A program made the position numbers and the translations under genes. The notes beneath the pieces are model-generated. The model ran no database searches, was not told the origin of the DNA, and saw nothing but the letters and a program-made list of their open reading frames with translations. A stretch of 64,000 nucleotides of DNA, taken from contig JAZARR010000172.1 in NCBI GenBank assembly GCA_037389465.1, positions 620,001 through 684,000 on the forward strand, read 5' to 3'. Each line of letters starts with the position of its first letter. Within the stretch, counting starts at the first letter, position 1. Positions 31,921-46,900 of this stretch are shown in pieces. This stretch comes from Baylisascaris procyonis (lineage: Eukaryota; Nematoda; Chromadorea; Rhabditida; Ascarididae).

Positions 31921-34900
31921 CTGAAGGAATACTGCATGCACCCTCACAACGTAACATAGTAAATGCATAAGCAACATAGGCCACAACTTTTCTAGACATT
32001 CATCCGTCAATGCATTTTGGAAAATGGTTTAACAGTGAGAAGGGATCCGATGACTCAGAAACGTTGGGATTTATTGCCGAACGGGTTAAGCAACGTAAGT
32101 TGGGTTTAACAATAGGTTCTGATCCCGCTCGCATGCTCAGAGTGCGCAAAAGAATTTGTCAACGTCGACGGCAACCTTCTTATTACTATCACTGTGTTCA
32201 AATTAAAAGTGTCAAGCCTATCATTGTGATGATGGTCAGCGTGTTCACTTCAACAATAAAAAGTTGGCACAGAAATCAGAACACAACAGATGATTTAGAG
32301 CGCGTTGAAATTCATGCCGACTTTTAAATGAATTCATTCCCACAGAAATACGTCAGAAAGAAGAAGCAGAAATTTAACAATAAGACTGCTACTCTTCAGA
32401 AAGACAGAAATCTGCATATACAAGTAACAAGAACCGACAGGTGATCACTGACTTTTTGCTATTGTTTATTAATCATCTATTCACAAATTTTCTTGATCCA
32501 CAATTTAATTCCTCTTATTCGTATGTGCAAATGCACGTTCTCTTCGAGAACTGCTGTGCAGCGATTCAGCACTTTTTATGGAGTATATAAACATAAATGA
32601 TTCAATGCAAATCCATTAAACAAAACTCTAAAAGCTGAGATGTAAATCATGTAAATTACATTTACCATCCATATCTGCACAGCTCATTACCTTCCTATAC
32701 ACCAGTTGTTACTTATTTCTCTCGCTCTCGAATTCATATCTCTATCTCTATGCATTTCAGAGTATTACACTTTGTGTGGATGCAGCTATGAATGGGCCCT
32801 ACCAATCAAGTATACCTGCGCCAGGCATATAGAATGCCAGTGTAATAAGGTCTAGTGCACATTGATAAAAAGGAAGGAAAACGATCTGGCTATGATAGGT
32901 GGTTGTTACGATGAACGATCTTTTGCGCTACTCATCTCAATCCAATCAAAACATCCGCTAAGCTGCAAAGTCGTGGCCACAGCTGAGCAACTGATTTTTA
33001 AGTGATGAAGCTGACATTCAAAAAGCTTAAGGACAGTGCTGAAATACGATCAATGCGATCCAAAAATGGACAGACAAGGCCCATTCGCTTATTTAGAGAT
33101 ATATCGGTCACTATAGAAATACCGAATCACTCACCATTGCAATATCGGAGAGAATCTTCTGAGGGTCGGTTTTTGAGATGACCTTCTCACAAACGAAATC
33201 TACCAATGAAGCTTCCTCTTCGCCAATATAGTCGGTGATCTTCTTCGACACCCATGGCTTCACCTAAACAACCTCCTCTCAGTTTTATTGATCCCGATTA
33301 GCATATGCCAAATAACAAATAAATTTCATGCAGCCAATTCAGAGGCGATTTGACTATCACAATTGAGTTCAATTTATTCTTTCGATAAATAAAACAACTG
33401 AAAACAATAGCATATTAAACACTGCGAATTTACATTCAACACAACTGTTCAATTATGCAATTTTTTCGATGTCTTTATAAGGAACCCTGTTTGTTTCAGC
33501 ACTGACAATCACAAATACGAAATAAACAGTAGCCGTCTTCTAAACGAGTAGACGGTCTTCTGGCGTCATACATAGGCTCCACTCTCCACACAACCAACAT
33601 TCCGACTCCACTGGTATTTCAAATAAATTTGCCCTTCCACCCCACTCTACTGGATATGAAATCGCTGCACATTGCAATCCACTTTCGAATTGAGGACGCA
33701 TTTAGCTCGGAAAAGTAACGTTCAACGATGGAAGCAGAAATGAAGAATTTAGAGGAAACGAACTCCCAAGGCACAGATCTGTTCGAAAACTTTTCATATA
33801 ACAACTCCCTCTTCTTCTTTATTATCCCTCAGACCGTGAACAACTTCAAAAATTGAGGTTGGAATGGGGGTGGGGGGAGGGAGGGGAAAGGAGGGCTGAG
33901 GACAAAGAAATCGGCGGTATCAACCTACCCTTTGATCGACGAGTGTCTTGTCGACATAATTCCAGTGGATCGGGAATGCGAAGAGCTCATCTTTAGCCGT
34001 TGGAATGCGTTCGATCAAATCCTTGATCATTTGTTTCCGTTCCTCTGGTGTCATTGCCTGGATTCGATCCTAAAAGCAGGTGACGGTTCAAGATCACCAT
34101 TCCATCGCCGTTCCACCAACAGAAATAAAAACGATAAAAGTCGCTTTCAATCTCAGGTGCGCAAATTCCACCCAACCAATGTCATCATTCCTCCAACAAT
34201 TATTAAAAATTGAAACTACTCCCTCCCGTCTCACTGCACTTGCCAACTCGTTTCATCCTGTCACATTCCGCTGAAAACTTGCGAAGATTCCTTCAGCTCT
34301 CCCTCGAGCTGTTCGACGTGAATTTTTTCATGGAACAGGGTGAATTCTCTTTCATTTGCACTTCTCTCTTTTTATTCTATCTATAGAACTGTTGGCTTTA
34401 TTTGCCGCACACCTCAATGCTCTATTCCAATTATTTCCTTCCCCTTACAAAATACTTGCAGTTCCTCCAAATCAACTTATGACTGTAATCTTCATTATTC
34501 AATATGGCTAATGTCTAGTCTACAGTGCAGTTCAATAGTTGCATCTGAATTTGTGAAGGAGGATGGCAACAGTATGTGAATGGTCTCTGTACTGAGGCTG
34601 ACAAAGATGACCGTGCTCATTACAGATCACATCGCAGTGTGCACGCCTGTCTTAGATTAACAACATGCAGCAGGTCTGCTGTTATGTACAGCTGCATGCA
34701 AACACGCAGATGTTTTGCATCGTCGCTGTCCTTTCACCATCCATCACCACCGAACCCAAACTTCACCATTTAAGCTACGGTTTTGCCACTCTTTACAACT
34801 ACTGCGCTATCGCGCTTTTATTATTATCTCCATGACACTAGTATACAACACTTATCACAACCAAAGCACCTCCCTCGTCAGGCATTGCTGAAATCCAGTT

Positions 34901-37900
34901 AATAAGAGTTGGCATCCAAGTGAGCTTTTCTGGACATTCCTAGCCTAAGTTGTTATTTTTGAAATATCTTTCATTACTCTCATTTGCGTCACCCTTTTGC
35001 CCATCGGCGGGTCAATTCCCCCTCGGAAAACAAGCGACTGTTATATTCCTTGCAGGTCTTACTCCATAAATTTGTAAACTTAAGTGAAGCGGTTCTTCCT
35101 GTGACGTCAACACAAGACGATACCTTTCATGCCATTATATAATTCTACAGTGATACGTGAGGAAAGTGATAGGTATGTGCCATAGGGCCTTGTGCTTATG
35201 ATGCAGGTCCTCATTTTAAAATATTGCCCTCTGAAACGATAAGATTCACCACTTTCATGCGCAGTTGCAAGTCGCATGTGCACGTGTATATGTCAATTTG
35301 TTTTGCCGTTTCAACTGATCAATGTAGAATTATAGAATTCAGTGTGCACAACGTATGGCGCTTTGATTTGCTCTATCACATTTCACTCGGATACCTAAAG
35401 TTAATTAACAGGTGGAACCCTTTTGTGCAGAATATGCGCACGCGATCAGTTGATACAAAACAAGGATAGTATCTTGCATATCTGCTACATGGGTAACTTT
35501 GGAAATTGGGTGGTCAGTGGAAATACAAAAGCGTATAAGGTGTTTACTCTCCCGGCAGGCTTCCTTACTTCGTCGAATTTTCTTCGAAAATTGCTTTCTG
35601 CGCCAGAAATTTCTCGAAGTTTCACAAATAATTAAGTGTGCGACCCTTTCACTCCCGTGATTTGCGTGCACCACTTAAAGAAATTCACTAAAGAATGCTA
35701 TAACGAACGTTACCTCTTCGGTGATTTCGAACGGCTTCAGTTTCTTTCCCTTTCTATACGCTGTGTCTTCATCGTTGTCTTCGAATCCGAAAATACCGTT
35801 CAGTTTCGATGATTTTGCACCGGAATTGCCCTCCTGTGCTGAGCCACTAGTCCGCAACACAGCTGGACTCGCCATTGATGACGAGCGAATTGAAGGCGAC
35901 GCCGCAAGACTGATCGAAGGTGAATTCCCTCCTGGCACACTACCTTCTGATGTCACTGCAATATCAACTCATACAAATAAGCGAATGAAATTAATTCCGC
36001 TTTTCCCTAACCATGCTCCATTACGTCCTCACTCTCTCCTGCGTTCCTTATAGTTTTGATCAAACCATATCGGGATCGTTATCTGGGGAACGGAGGATTT
36101 TAGAAATATGGAGTAAAATGATGTATTGTACCGACCAGTTCAGGGTTTATTAGTTTGAAATAAGCTTAAATAACGAACCGGCTTTCCATGCACTCGGCTT
36201 CTGGGTGGCCGCCTTCTCACTGGTGCTACCAGCATCCGCACTAGCCTCACTATCAGAGTCGCTATCGGATTCATCGCTCTCCTCCTCCTCTTCCTCCTCC
36301 TCTCTCTCTTCTTCTGGAGGCGCTGGTTTCTGACCGAGTGGACGATGTGGATTTGGACTGCCCGAATCCGCACGCAGTTTTCGCATTAAAGCATCCTCCT
36401 GAATTCCAGCAAAATCATCTTCCATCCACTAGCACTTATCAAAATAACGTGAATATAGTGAGCACATAACAGGGAATTTGTTCGTGAATGCCTTTCAGTT
36501 CTACTTATAGTAATAGAAAATCGCTTTTTTTCTTGCAGGTGGGTTCGATGATCACATGCAGAGTCACAAGGGAGCCAATAATGATCCATCAAATGATGTA
36601 ACAGCATAACAAACGATTTCTATACTGAATGTGTGTTATTCCCATCGGTAAAGAATGAAGCTATTGCAAAAGAATGAATAAAATTTGTGTCTCTCTTTTG
36701 CTCTTTATTAAAATATTATTGCATACATCTGTTAATTCCTCTTCACCATAAAAATGGCTAGAGTGTGTCCTGTGCATAAATGCATTTAAAGTATGTCTAC
36801 CTGCTCCTGATGCCTTCTTCTGGCTTCCTCGTCTGCGTTTTCAATATTCTCATTTTCTGCTAGAATCTGCTTCTTCAATTCTTCAATCTCCTGCTGTTCC
36901 CTTTGACGATCTTTCGCATCCGCTTCTCTTTCCCGTTCGAAGTCTCTCCTTCGTTGGAATAACGATGAACTCCTGCAAGCAGGCCAAATCATACTGCCAT
37001 TCCTGCAAGTAGACAAAATTACTCTTTTTTACTCTTTTCCTCTCCAATCACACAGCTTCTCTTTATAAACAAAGTTTTTCTCTCTGCCGGTGTAACTATT
37101 ATTCATTTTTACCGATTCTCTCTCCTTACCTCATTAAACACAGCAGCTGTGCAACAACAATGGACACACAAACCAATCTCACACTGCCGATGATACGTTT
37201 CAACTAGTATAGCGCAGTCACCCCAAATAATTCTGCACACACTGCGAGCATAATCTAGTGGTAACCCATGCGAAACATCTGCAATTCACCCTTGAAAATA
37301 CTTACGATCACAAATTTTCATCACTTCCATCTTTCTGGAAAAAATCCAAAACCACGAATCATTCAAGCTCACCTCTCTCTTTCCCTCACCCCCACCTCAA
37401 AACGTAGCGGCTGATTTCACTCTCGAGCTTTCCATCCAGCAATATGAGCTTATTAAACATCACCTCTATATCCCAAGCCCACATAAGTGAGATAATAATC
37501 CACAAACTTGTAATATTTAGGGTCGTTGCGTTCATCGTCATAATCTTCAAGGAAATGTTTCAGCTTTTTGGCTTCCTTTTGCGTATCCCGCTTTCTTTGT
37601 TTCTCTCGTTGTTCGTCTTTTTCATAAAGTTTTGCCTGCCGTTTCTCACGTGCCTCCCATTTACGAAGACGTTCCGCATATGCTGCCTCCTTCTCGCGAA
37701 TCTTAAAACAACTCTTTTATTCAGAAGCAACCCTCTGAACGGATCAAAAAATAAACAAATTCCTTAAGAACTTTTTTATTAATAACTGCTACAGTAGATC
37801 TATGTACTCCCGTTTTAGTCATCTGCACGGTTAATTAGTATTCGATCGCATATTGAGTAAGATTAGCGCCGAATAGCTTCCACTCGGAAATCAACCGCAA

Positions 37901-40900
37901 CAATTATGTTGATGATGTTTTTGTTCAGATCAATCAATAAATGCACATTTACCAATGTATTTGATTGGAAATAAACTCCTTCAATGACTTCCTTCATTGA
38001 ACATTCATACCGTTCACTTAGAAAACTATTTAAAATACCCATCCATTCCGCTTCTCCCTCCCCCTCAGGAAATATCAGATTAAGATGAAAATTGAAGATC
38101 AAAATGATGAAAATGGGAAAACGAGTAGGGATTAATAAAATATACATAAAACGATGATTAATTATTAGACGAACTCAAAAAGTAGATATCATATACTAAA
38201 CATACAGTGACGTTTTGGCGCTGTTACCACTCCGAATGCTCGTTGTGGCGTTTGAATCTTAACGTTGTATTCAACAAATTGTTAGCAATATTGATGACAT
38301 GATCATGCCGATGAAATAAAATATGAAAAGCAAAACGGAACCTGTTTACGAAGAGCTCTTCTCTCTCGTTGTTCATCGCTGTCTTCTGATTCTCTATCTC
38401 TGAAATTTTATCGGTTTGAATCCATTTACGTATATATTTTTATTTGAAAGTGAATAAAAACATCTAATAATGCGTTACCCTACAAAACCACCGTTAACTT
38501 AAAATCATGTTACATGGCGCCATTAAAAAGTTCCGAAAATTGCGTTATAACGTACGAATATTTAACGCGACAAAAATGCGACAAGAAGCAGTGTTGTGCG
38601 AATTTTTCAACCGACTTCATACAATTTTCAAAAATTATTTTTTTCTTAGTTGCTATTTTTTATCAACTTCGATATGCAATGTGAATTTCGAGTTTCACTC
38701 ATAGCACATTAGATAACGCATTTGTTTACAACATATTTGCCATACAACAGCTCCAGACATAAAAACACCAAAGTCATTTCCTGTCCGATAACTCCAAAGG
38801 TTAACCTCTAACCCCTTCCCCCCTCCCTAGCTCTTTCTCTTCCATCAATAACGAAATTTGTCCATAAAAGATAATTTAATAGCACAGAGGTGATCCAAGC
38901 CAAATCAAAGAGCATGACGAAAATAATAACCAAGAAAGCTTTTAAAAGATGTTCTAGTCGTTGTAATTTCAAACAACTCGACAGATTAGTTAACAAAAGA
39001 ACCCACTTTCTAGCATGTTTGCGCTCGTTTATTAAAGTCAGATTCTGTGAATTTTTGCACAGGACTATTTACACCATTGAGATGTGGCCAAATTAGATTC
39101 TACCTATAAACGACAGTATGCAACATTTCAGGAGGGAAAAGAGAGACAGAAGTGACCTGCTGGGGGAGTGTGACCTAAATGCCTTTCGTCCGTGACTACC
39201 CGAACGATTCGAGAAGCTGCTTTCCGAGAACGAGCTGCTCGTGCTTCCGCTTGATGCACTGCTTGACGAGTGATGGCGGCTCCTTCAAATTTTCCATTCA
39301 TCGTTACAAGCATTCTCACCTAATACAGCAGCTTGTCTCTGCTAAAGTGTAACACAGCGCAGCTCATCTGTGGCACAGTGATTACGATAGCCGGTCCCTG
39401 TCAAAATGTAACGGGATAGCTCGTCTGTGCTGCAATATAGCACGGCACCTACCTCAGCAACAATATTTCGATGATTCATCTATAGCTCTCTGAGAGCAGC
39501 ATGCCACTTTCGGATAGCAATTTTACTCTTCCAAATCCATCGCTCTAGGCTTCATCATAAAAGAAACAACCCGCTCTCTGAAGTGACAAATCCAGAAATT
39601 TCATTCGAAGTGACGAAAGGCTTGAGAGCATATTACAACTCATGCGCAAACTTGCTGTACGTGTACTCACTGAGCCTAGCACAGATAATCAAAGGTTTTA
39701 AATCTCGTCGGCTAATGCAATAGATCCTAGAAAAATCTGGAGTGCTGAAAGTAATTTCTTGCCTAGTCAGAAAGTTTCCCTTTAATTTTCTTAAAAAAAT
39801 TCTGTTTAAAAGAAAAGGAAGCCACATAACCTATCACTTTTGAATATTCTTTGGGATCACAAACGAATATGCAATTAATTTTGTTTCCCTCTTCACCTTA
39901 CGGATAAACGGAGATCCCATTCATATACACTTCATAAATACTCGTAAAACGAAGCATCTGCCCTATTTTAGCTTACTTACATCTTCCAATGAGCACTTCA
40001 AATATGTTACGTTCCAAAGTCTATTTTTCATCCACCGCGTCCACCTGAATAGAAGTCCTGAGATCCTCTTCTTTATTGTGTGACTACTGAGAAACTCGTC
40101 CATTCAAAAAGAGAGAGAGGAGCAATGGTGAAACAAATAGGGCAGTTTATAAACGGAAATTAAATAAAACAATTTAAGATGAAATATGTTAACACACCTT
40201 TTAGCAATGCTTCGTTCACTATCACTGCGGCTTCTTTTACGCAATCGATGTGCGTCACGACTGCCGGATCTCGATCTCGAGCGGTGTCTATGACGAGAAG
40301 CACGTCTCTCTTCCTCCTGAATCAATGCTCACTATTAAATACAGTCTCACATTTCAACTGCCACCTTACGCCACCTCAACAACCCAAACTTGAAATTCCA
40401 AGCGATCGTTGCGCACATGCCCATCGCATTCATAATTCTATCCCTTTGGCCTTTCTATGCCCTCTCGTCGCCCTCACAACAATTGGGATATCCGAAGAGC
40501 TAATCGAACATATACAATCATGCCATTCTATTTTTTTTTAAATTTCACGACATAAGCTTTCAAAATTGTTGCGGTTTTTTTTAAATAATAGGGAACGCAG
40601 GATCCAGCAAGATTTCTATCACAAAATCGTTTTATCAACTTATATGCGATGCTCGAGAAGATCATCCAGCGGAGAGCAAAACCTTCAGGCCAAAATTTTA
40701 CAGCCATTACCCTTCCCCAACTTCTCAGCCCACCTTCCAAAATCCATTCATTTTCTTTCTAAAGTTGCACACTTCCTTTTCGCGCTTCCTAATATGTATG
40801 GATGAAGTTTCATTTCTATAGAAGTTTTTGCCCACTGTCATTGGTCATGAGGCTATTAACGGAACTATATGCAGCCATTAGCTGCTTTGATTTTGGCCCA

Positions 40901-43900
40901 CATTTGAATCAAAAGCTCTCAATTACTTCTAGATGCATTTTATTTCCAACTTCATGATAGCACTTTCGCTGGACCCTATCGCTATTAGCATAGAACTATG
41001 AATGAACAATCAGGAAATTGCATCTCATCTATTCACTTTTATGCAAATTAATAGTATTTAATTGGCGAATAGCACCTAATGGGACGTCACTTTTATGACA
41101 GATACATAGCGATAAAGCACTAATAGAAAAATGAGAGATGTTTTAAGTTAAAACATATTCAATAATAAGTCCTTTTAATATAAAAAGTAAAATTCGAAGA
41201 AAAAGCAAACCTTGTCATCATTACATTCACAGCAGCTCTAGAATTAAACAATTTATGATTAAGCAAGCATAACACTCATGCAGCAAATGCAGCGACATAA
41301 TGAAGCTATTCAAACGATGAATTTATTTCTCAATTAATTCTCATTTTTTAATACTTATCTCTGAAGGAAAAAAAAACTTTCAAAGAGGAAAGGAGATATT
41401 TGAGGATAACTTTCTCGAAAAAAACTCTAAAAATGCCCTTTTACTCATCTTCTCATCTCTATAATCCCCTCAATGGTCGTTGTATATTCAATGCATAGTG
41501 CATTTCTGCGATTTCCTATTCGCTAATATCAACCCTTCCCTATTGATGCCTATACACCCTCTTTTACGATAATCCAAATTCAACTTCTAGAAAACACATG
41601 TGCACCTTAGCTGATTATTCTACTCCCAAAATTACTTCAATTAAGGACTTGATAGAAGCTTTGAGAGGTTAAAGGTGAAACCATTTCAAGAAAAAAAACA
41701 CCGCCAAAGCAGATAAAAGGTGATCGATGGACAGCGGGTGGGAAGGGAAAAGGGATGAAGGTAGCAGAGTTAGAGACTCAATAACAGTTTACAAAAAAAG
41801 AGATCTCAAATCGGCATTCGAAACACCAATAAAATAAAGGCATTGAAAATTCAAAACAAAAAAAAAAACGCAATCAGATTATATATAAAATCGATTACGT
41901 AATAAACTATGCATATTTACACACCAAACAAACAGAAGCACATACTGGGAACGGGGTCCACTACTTACGTATTAAATATGGGGCGATGCGACCAAATGCA
42001 TTTTGTTTGTGTCATTGTGATGCCTGAAAGATTATAAAAAGGAGAACCATCAAGCCACAAATACAACGTGCTTAGAAACGTGCAGTGAGCTTTGCTATAA
42101 ATGTGCACACTCTGAACGACACGAACGGTGCAGTAACCAGCAAGCGGAAACAAATTGCTTCATAAAAAGCGAATCGCAGCCGTAATCGTATGTAAATTAT
42201 CACTGCGAACAAACCTCAATTGATGCCATTGCCAGCGACTTATGCATCTAACTAAGATCAAATTGAGGAATACAATGAATAAAAGTGACAATATTTAGAA
42301 TTCTATGCCAACGATTAAGAATATTGCATAAAACCAATGAAATGAGTGCTCGTTGGATTGAATGCCTAGATCACAAACAAGAGAAAAGGCTTGCCAACTA
42401 ATTTCTTCTATCTGTTACTTACTCATGACGGCGTTAATCAATAATCGTTCCTATACCATCTAGAAAACTTGACTTCACTATCACACAATTTACATATCAG
42501 CCAGTGGTTCTTGTCGCCTCCCCTCCCCCTCCGTGCGGCCAAAAAGCCTAAAGTGTCATCCATCCACGCAACCATCAGTTTATAGCTAATTGTTGAGTCA
42601 ATCTTCACTGTAAAAAGAAGTGCGATTTGCTATTATACGTGCCCCCCAATTCCTTTAACATCCTTCCTCCCTCGAAAGCATCAAAGAACATATTTGATGA
42701 ACAACCCGTGTCAAATTTCACTAAACCAATCCTCGCTATTTATTCTTCACGTAGGACTTGAAAAAATCTGCAGTAATTCTGCAATAGAGGGCCACTTCTG
42801 CTGAATGGGAGTGGGGAGTGGAAGTGTCGCGATGCAACCGTTGACGCATCAACGTCGCGAATCTCGAAAGCATTTGTCTACATCGTTCGCATCAGCTACT
42901 CTACTACATCACCATCACCGACTATAGTGACTGAAAAGGTTTCTAAGCATACGCTAAAATACAAATTGACGTTGCTGTTTCTAGTGAGGAGACGGTCACA
43001 TTCTTATAAAGGTAGCAAACCTTTTACCACTAGAGTAAGACCGTTCCTGTTGCATAAATACGAACAAAAATTTACTTTCTTTAAAAGGTTTCATGGCATG
43101 GCTGCCTTTTATCAGCTCATCGCGCTCGACGTGGAAGAGAAGGCAAGAATCAAGCGCGATATAACAGTAATCCAGCTTGCGAACTTGGAGTGGGAACGCT
43201 TGTGTTGTTGCATCGCCTCCCTTCACCCCCTCCCCCCTCCTCCCTCCACCCAAACCACTGAGCAGAAGTGGTGAGCCATCTTTCAACGTACCTATTATGG
43301 GTCAAAATCGAACATAGAAGCGATTTTATTATAAACCCCAATGAACGACTATTCTGAGAATAGTGGTAACTTCACAATCACAACTAATCCGACGCAACGT
43401 GCCAGCAGCTTATGAACATATGAAAACAACTCTAAAAGAATCAACTAAAATTGTCACATTTCGTGTGACAGCTGCAACAACGGCACCATGTATTCCATGA
43501 CTATCATGGAAGCCATTCTAGATCACTCCCCTCTATCCCTCCCCTTATATAGTAACAACACTTTTGAAGTGTTCTTCAACGAAGAGTGCCTTTTATGGAT
43601 GAAAAGTCGATAAGAGGAAAAACAGTTGAAGCGTTCGATTAAGGCTGTCAATAGCAAAACAAATCAATGGAATCACACAAGCAGAGGGTAAGCAGAATAG
43701 CGTTTCGTGATGCGAATATTAATACAGAAATAAACAAATAAGGTGCAGCAAGCATATGCAAATCAACAACCCCTCCCCTATTATCACACAGATGAGAGCA
43801 CATTTGCAACGGCACAATCGCATTCAACATCAACTTAATTGTGTGCGTACTTACCACTCTTAGCGCTCAACACGTGACGAGCACGTGAAACGAGTAATCT

Positions 43901-46900
43901 GGAACAACGAGAAGCCTTCAAACTCACTCAACACTTATTGATTGATTGATTGGTTGCTTCCCTTATTGGTCACATAACAAAACAATACACTCACCCGAAT
44001 TACAACTGAAACCAATTTCAAAGCACACAAACACAAACACTAGCGACTAGTTAAGAGGAATGGTCCCATTGAACTGAAACGAATTGTTATGTGTGGGAGA
44101 TGGAAGTGACAAAGATGAATCGATGTGGATATCAGCATGAAAACTTCAGCATGGCGATTGGTTAACCAATTGCTGACTTATGCTAACATTCAGGGTTCAA
44201 AGGGATCATTCCTCTGTATACTATTGCATCAACAAACGACAACCCTTAAAGATATGTGATAGCAATAGCGGATATAGATTCAGATGAACTCTACTATATA
44301 AGTGAACTCAAAAGAGATCCTCTCAAAAGGTGGGAGGGGATTTTAAAAAAAAAGGTGAACTGCAACGAAGATATTATTTATATAAAATCCCATTGAGTAA
44401 CGAAAGTTTTTTAATCGATACTATTCCCAATCAGAACCTTCTAAAAGTACAGTCAAAAAAGGTATCATCGGCATATAACCGTTCTCCATGACGAGCATCT
44501 TACCGCTAAAGAATAGAAAGACATACTTTCAAGCGTTCTAAAAGAAAAGAAAATGGAATGGTTATATTTGAGCAGGCCGCAAACATTTGAAAAAAATAAC
44601 AAGTGAGAAAATAATATCACTGATTTTGGAAAAATTTTGACAGAATCAACTGCAAACAAATTCGAATGAAAAAGGGGACATTCATTTCAATTTTAAAATG
44701 AACGTATCATCTTAGTTTTATAATTAAACCTACGACGACCAGAAGGAAAGGCAAAAAAAAAAGGAATATAAGAGAACGAAAGTTGGAAACGAATAAAGAG
44801 ATGAAATAAAAGAGGGGCATGCTAACTATAAAACAATGAGGAGAGAAGCATACCCACATCCAACAATCATAGGCCATATCTCGTTGGCATGCAATAATCC
44901 GATAAGCAATACACAATTCTCTCCCAAAATAGCCGAATCACTAATGAACATCACAAATGCAACAAAATATTGTTAGCATTTAACGAGTTCATTCAATCAA
45001 AACATCTAACGTTAAAGCTTGATGCCAACCATCCCTCATTGCTGTTCAATCAGACAGTCCCTACTCGTCTTAATATAAGACCCTTTCTGAATGCATCAAT
45101 ATCCCACTCAACTCTACCTTAGAAGCAAAAGAATAAAGACATGTCGGCACTAATTCAAAAATATATTTTTGGTAAAGCCAAAGAGCTTTCACAGGTTTCT
45201 GAGGGTTATTCATAGGACCTCTTTCGTCGTGACAAATACTGATCATTAACTGCTATAAAACAAAGCAAAAAAGTGAACGGTGATCGGTTATCGTTGAATT
45301 TCAAATGATTAGTGAGTGCTAAAAGAGGCGCCGCACAGGGACAAACACTTATCGGCACAACAGCACATCATTGGCACCCTGCATCTGAAATAAAACCCTT
45401 CCCATACTTGCCCCCTCCCCTTATTCTCCAATTAAAATTTTACAGCTTGTAATTGATGCTAAATATGTGAGCACATGACGAGATTTCTACCTTTAGTGTC
45501 AATATCCTTTATGGAATCCCTTTAAAATCAATCCCATATCTATTATTAACGAATATAAGAAAGCATCACGCAACTATATTGGCTCTATCCATCACAAAAT
45601 GAAACGTTTTATGTGATGAAGGCGTTTGAGGATCGCCGCTGTGCAACGAAACGGTGTGATAACAATAAAATCCGCAGAGATGGCAGAGAGACAGATCTTT
45701 GCAGCATAGCGTAGCTTGCGAACGGAAATAAAAATAACAGTGGAGAGGAAAACAAGATAAATCGCCAGTGGAGAGACTGCCGGCAGAATAGACATATACA
45801 CATGTGCAGACCCCAATCCCATCCTGAAAGCCAAAGCAGTTTTTTGAGGGTCCCTCTCATCAACACTAAATAAAACGGCATCATCCCTGCTAGTGCTGAA
45901 GTCTCAATGATACATTTGAAATCATGATACATTTGAAATCTGAAGTCAATTTTCTTCTGCTCAGTGATTCGACGCGAATGATACAAGCGCCTTTCAATCA
46001 CAGCTCTTTCACCACGAAAAAAACTACTACTTCTGTTCTGTTTTACGGCAAATACCAGCAGAATGTCTGACAATGTCGTAAGACAGAGCTACCGAGGTCT
46101 GCCTACATGTGAACAGACACTGGGATGAAAGACGCGCCATACGGTTAGTGTGAAGAATAAATAAAAAGGACAACTTACTCGAATTCGTTATGCGTCTTTT
46201 CGTTTTCCACACTTTTCGCTTTTCCCTATACACACATTATCATTTCGTTCCGACAGCTCATCAACAATTCACTGCGAGGAAGTTCTTTTCACGCCATCGC
46301 ATCCCATCCCCTCCCCCCTCCAATCACCTCGTCTTTTATTAAAGGTACACTAATTAGGGAGTGTTTCACGCCAATATCCCACCTCTGACCGACAAGGGAA
46401 CTTCCGCACTTTTCAGCCAGCTACCTGCCAACTTCAGTTCCTTCCAATCATCTACCTGCCTACTTACACCGGTAAAGTCAGTGATCGCCTTCCCATGACA
46501 AGAACAATTACTCGAACCCTCACCCACGACCTGCCGTATGTGTAAAGGGCATCTGCGCTTACAAGCGAGAAAAATTGACCACAAGCCAACTTTATGCAAC
46601 TACAGCAACACAGTGCACTGCCATTTCAGCTATCCCAACAGGCCAGCAAACCCTTAGGAAACAAACACTGAAAGTAACGAACCAACCGCATCGTCGAATT
46701 TCATTATTATATATACTGAGAAGAACCTTGTAGCAAAAAACAGGCCGAAGATCGCAACAATGCCATACAAGGACGAGCGATTCGTCGGAAAGAGGTGGGA
46801 AGCCGGTCAGGAACAGTTTAGCCATAATCAAGTACCCCAACAATAGTAGAAAAATAAAATAAAAAGGTTGATCCCAGTATCATATTACTTCATAAGATCA

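Noticed and set aside
39128..39319. Minus-strand 63-codon ORF starting MRMLVTMNGK
   Set aside because: It is the wrong frame of rbm-25 exon 9; only the Ser-rich frame joins exons 8 and 10 in phase.
45609..46073. Minus-strand 154-codon open frame in rbm-25 intron 7
   Set aside because: It starts with TTG, has no recognisable domain, and adding it would break the phase-0 join of exons 7 and 8. It is kept only as a note on the intron.
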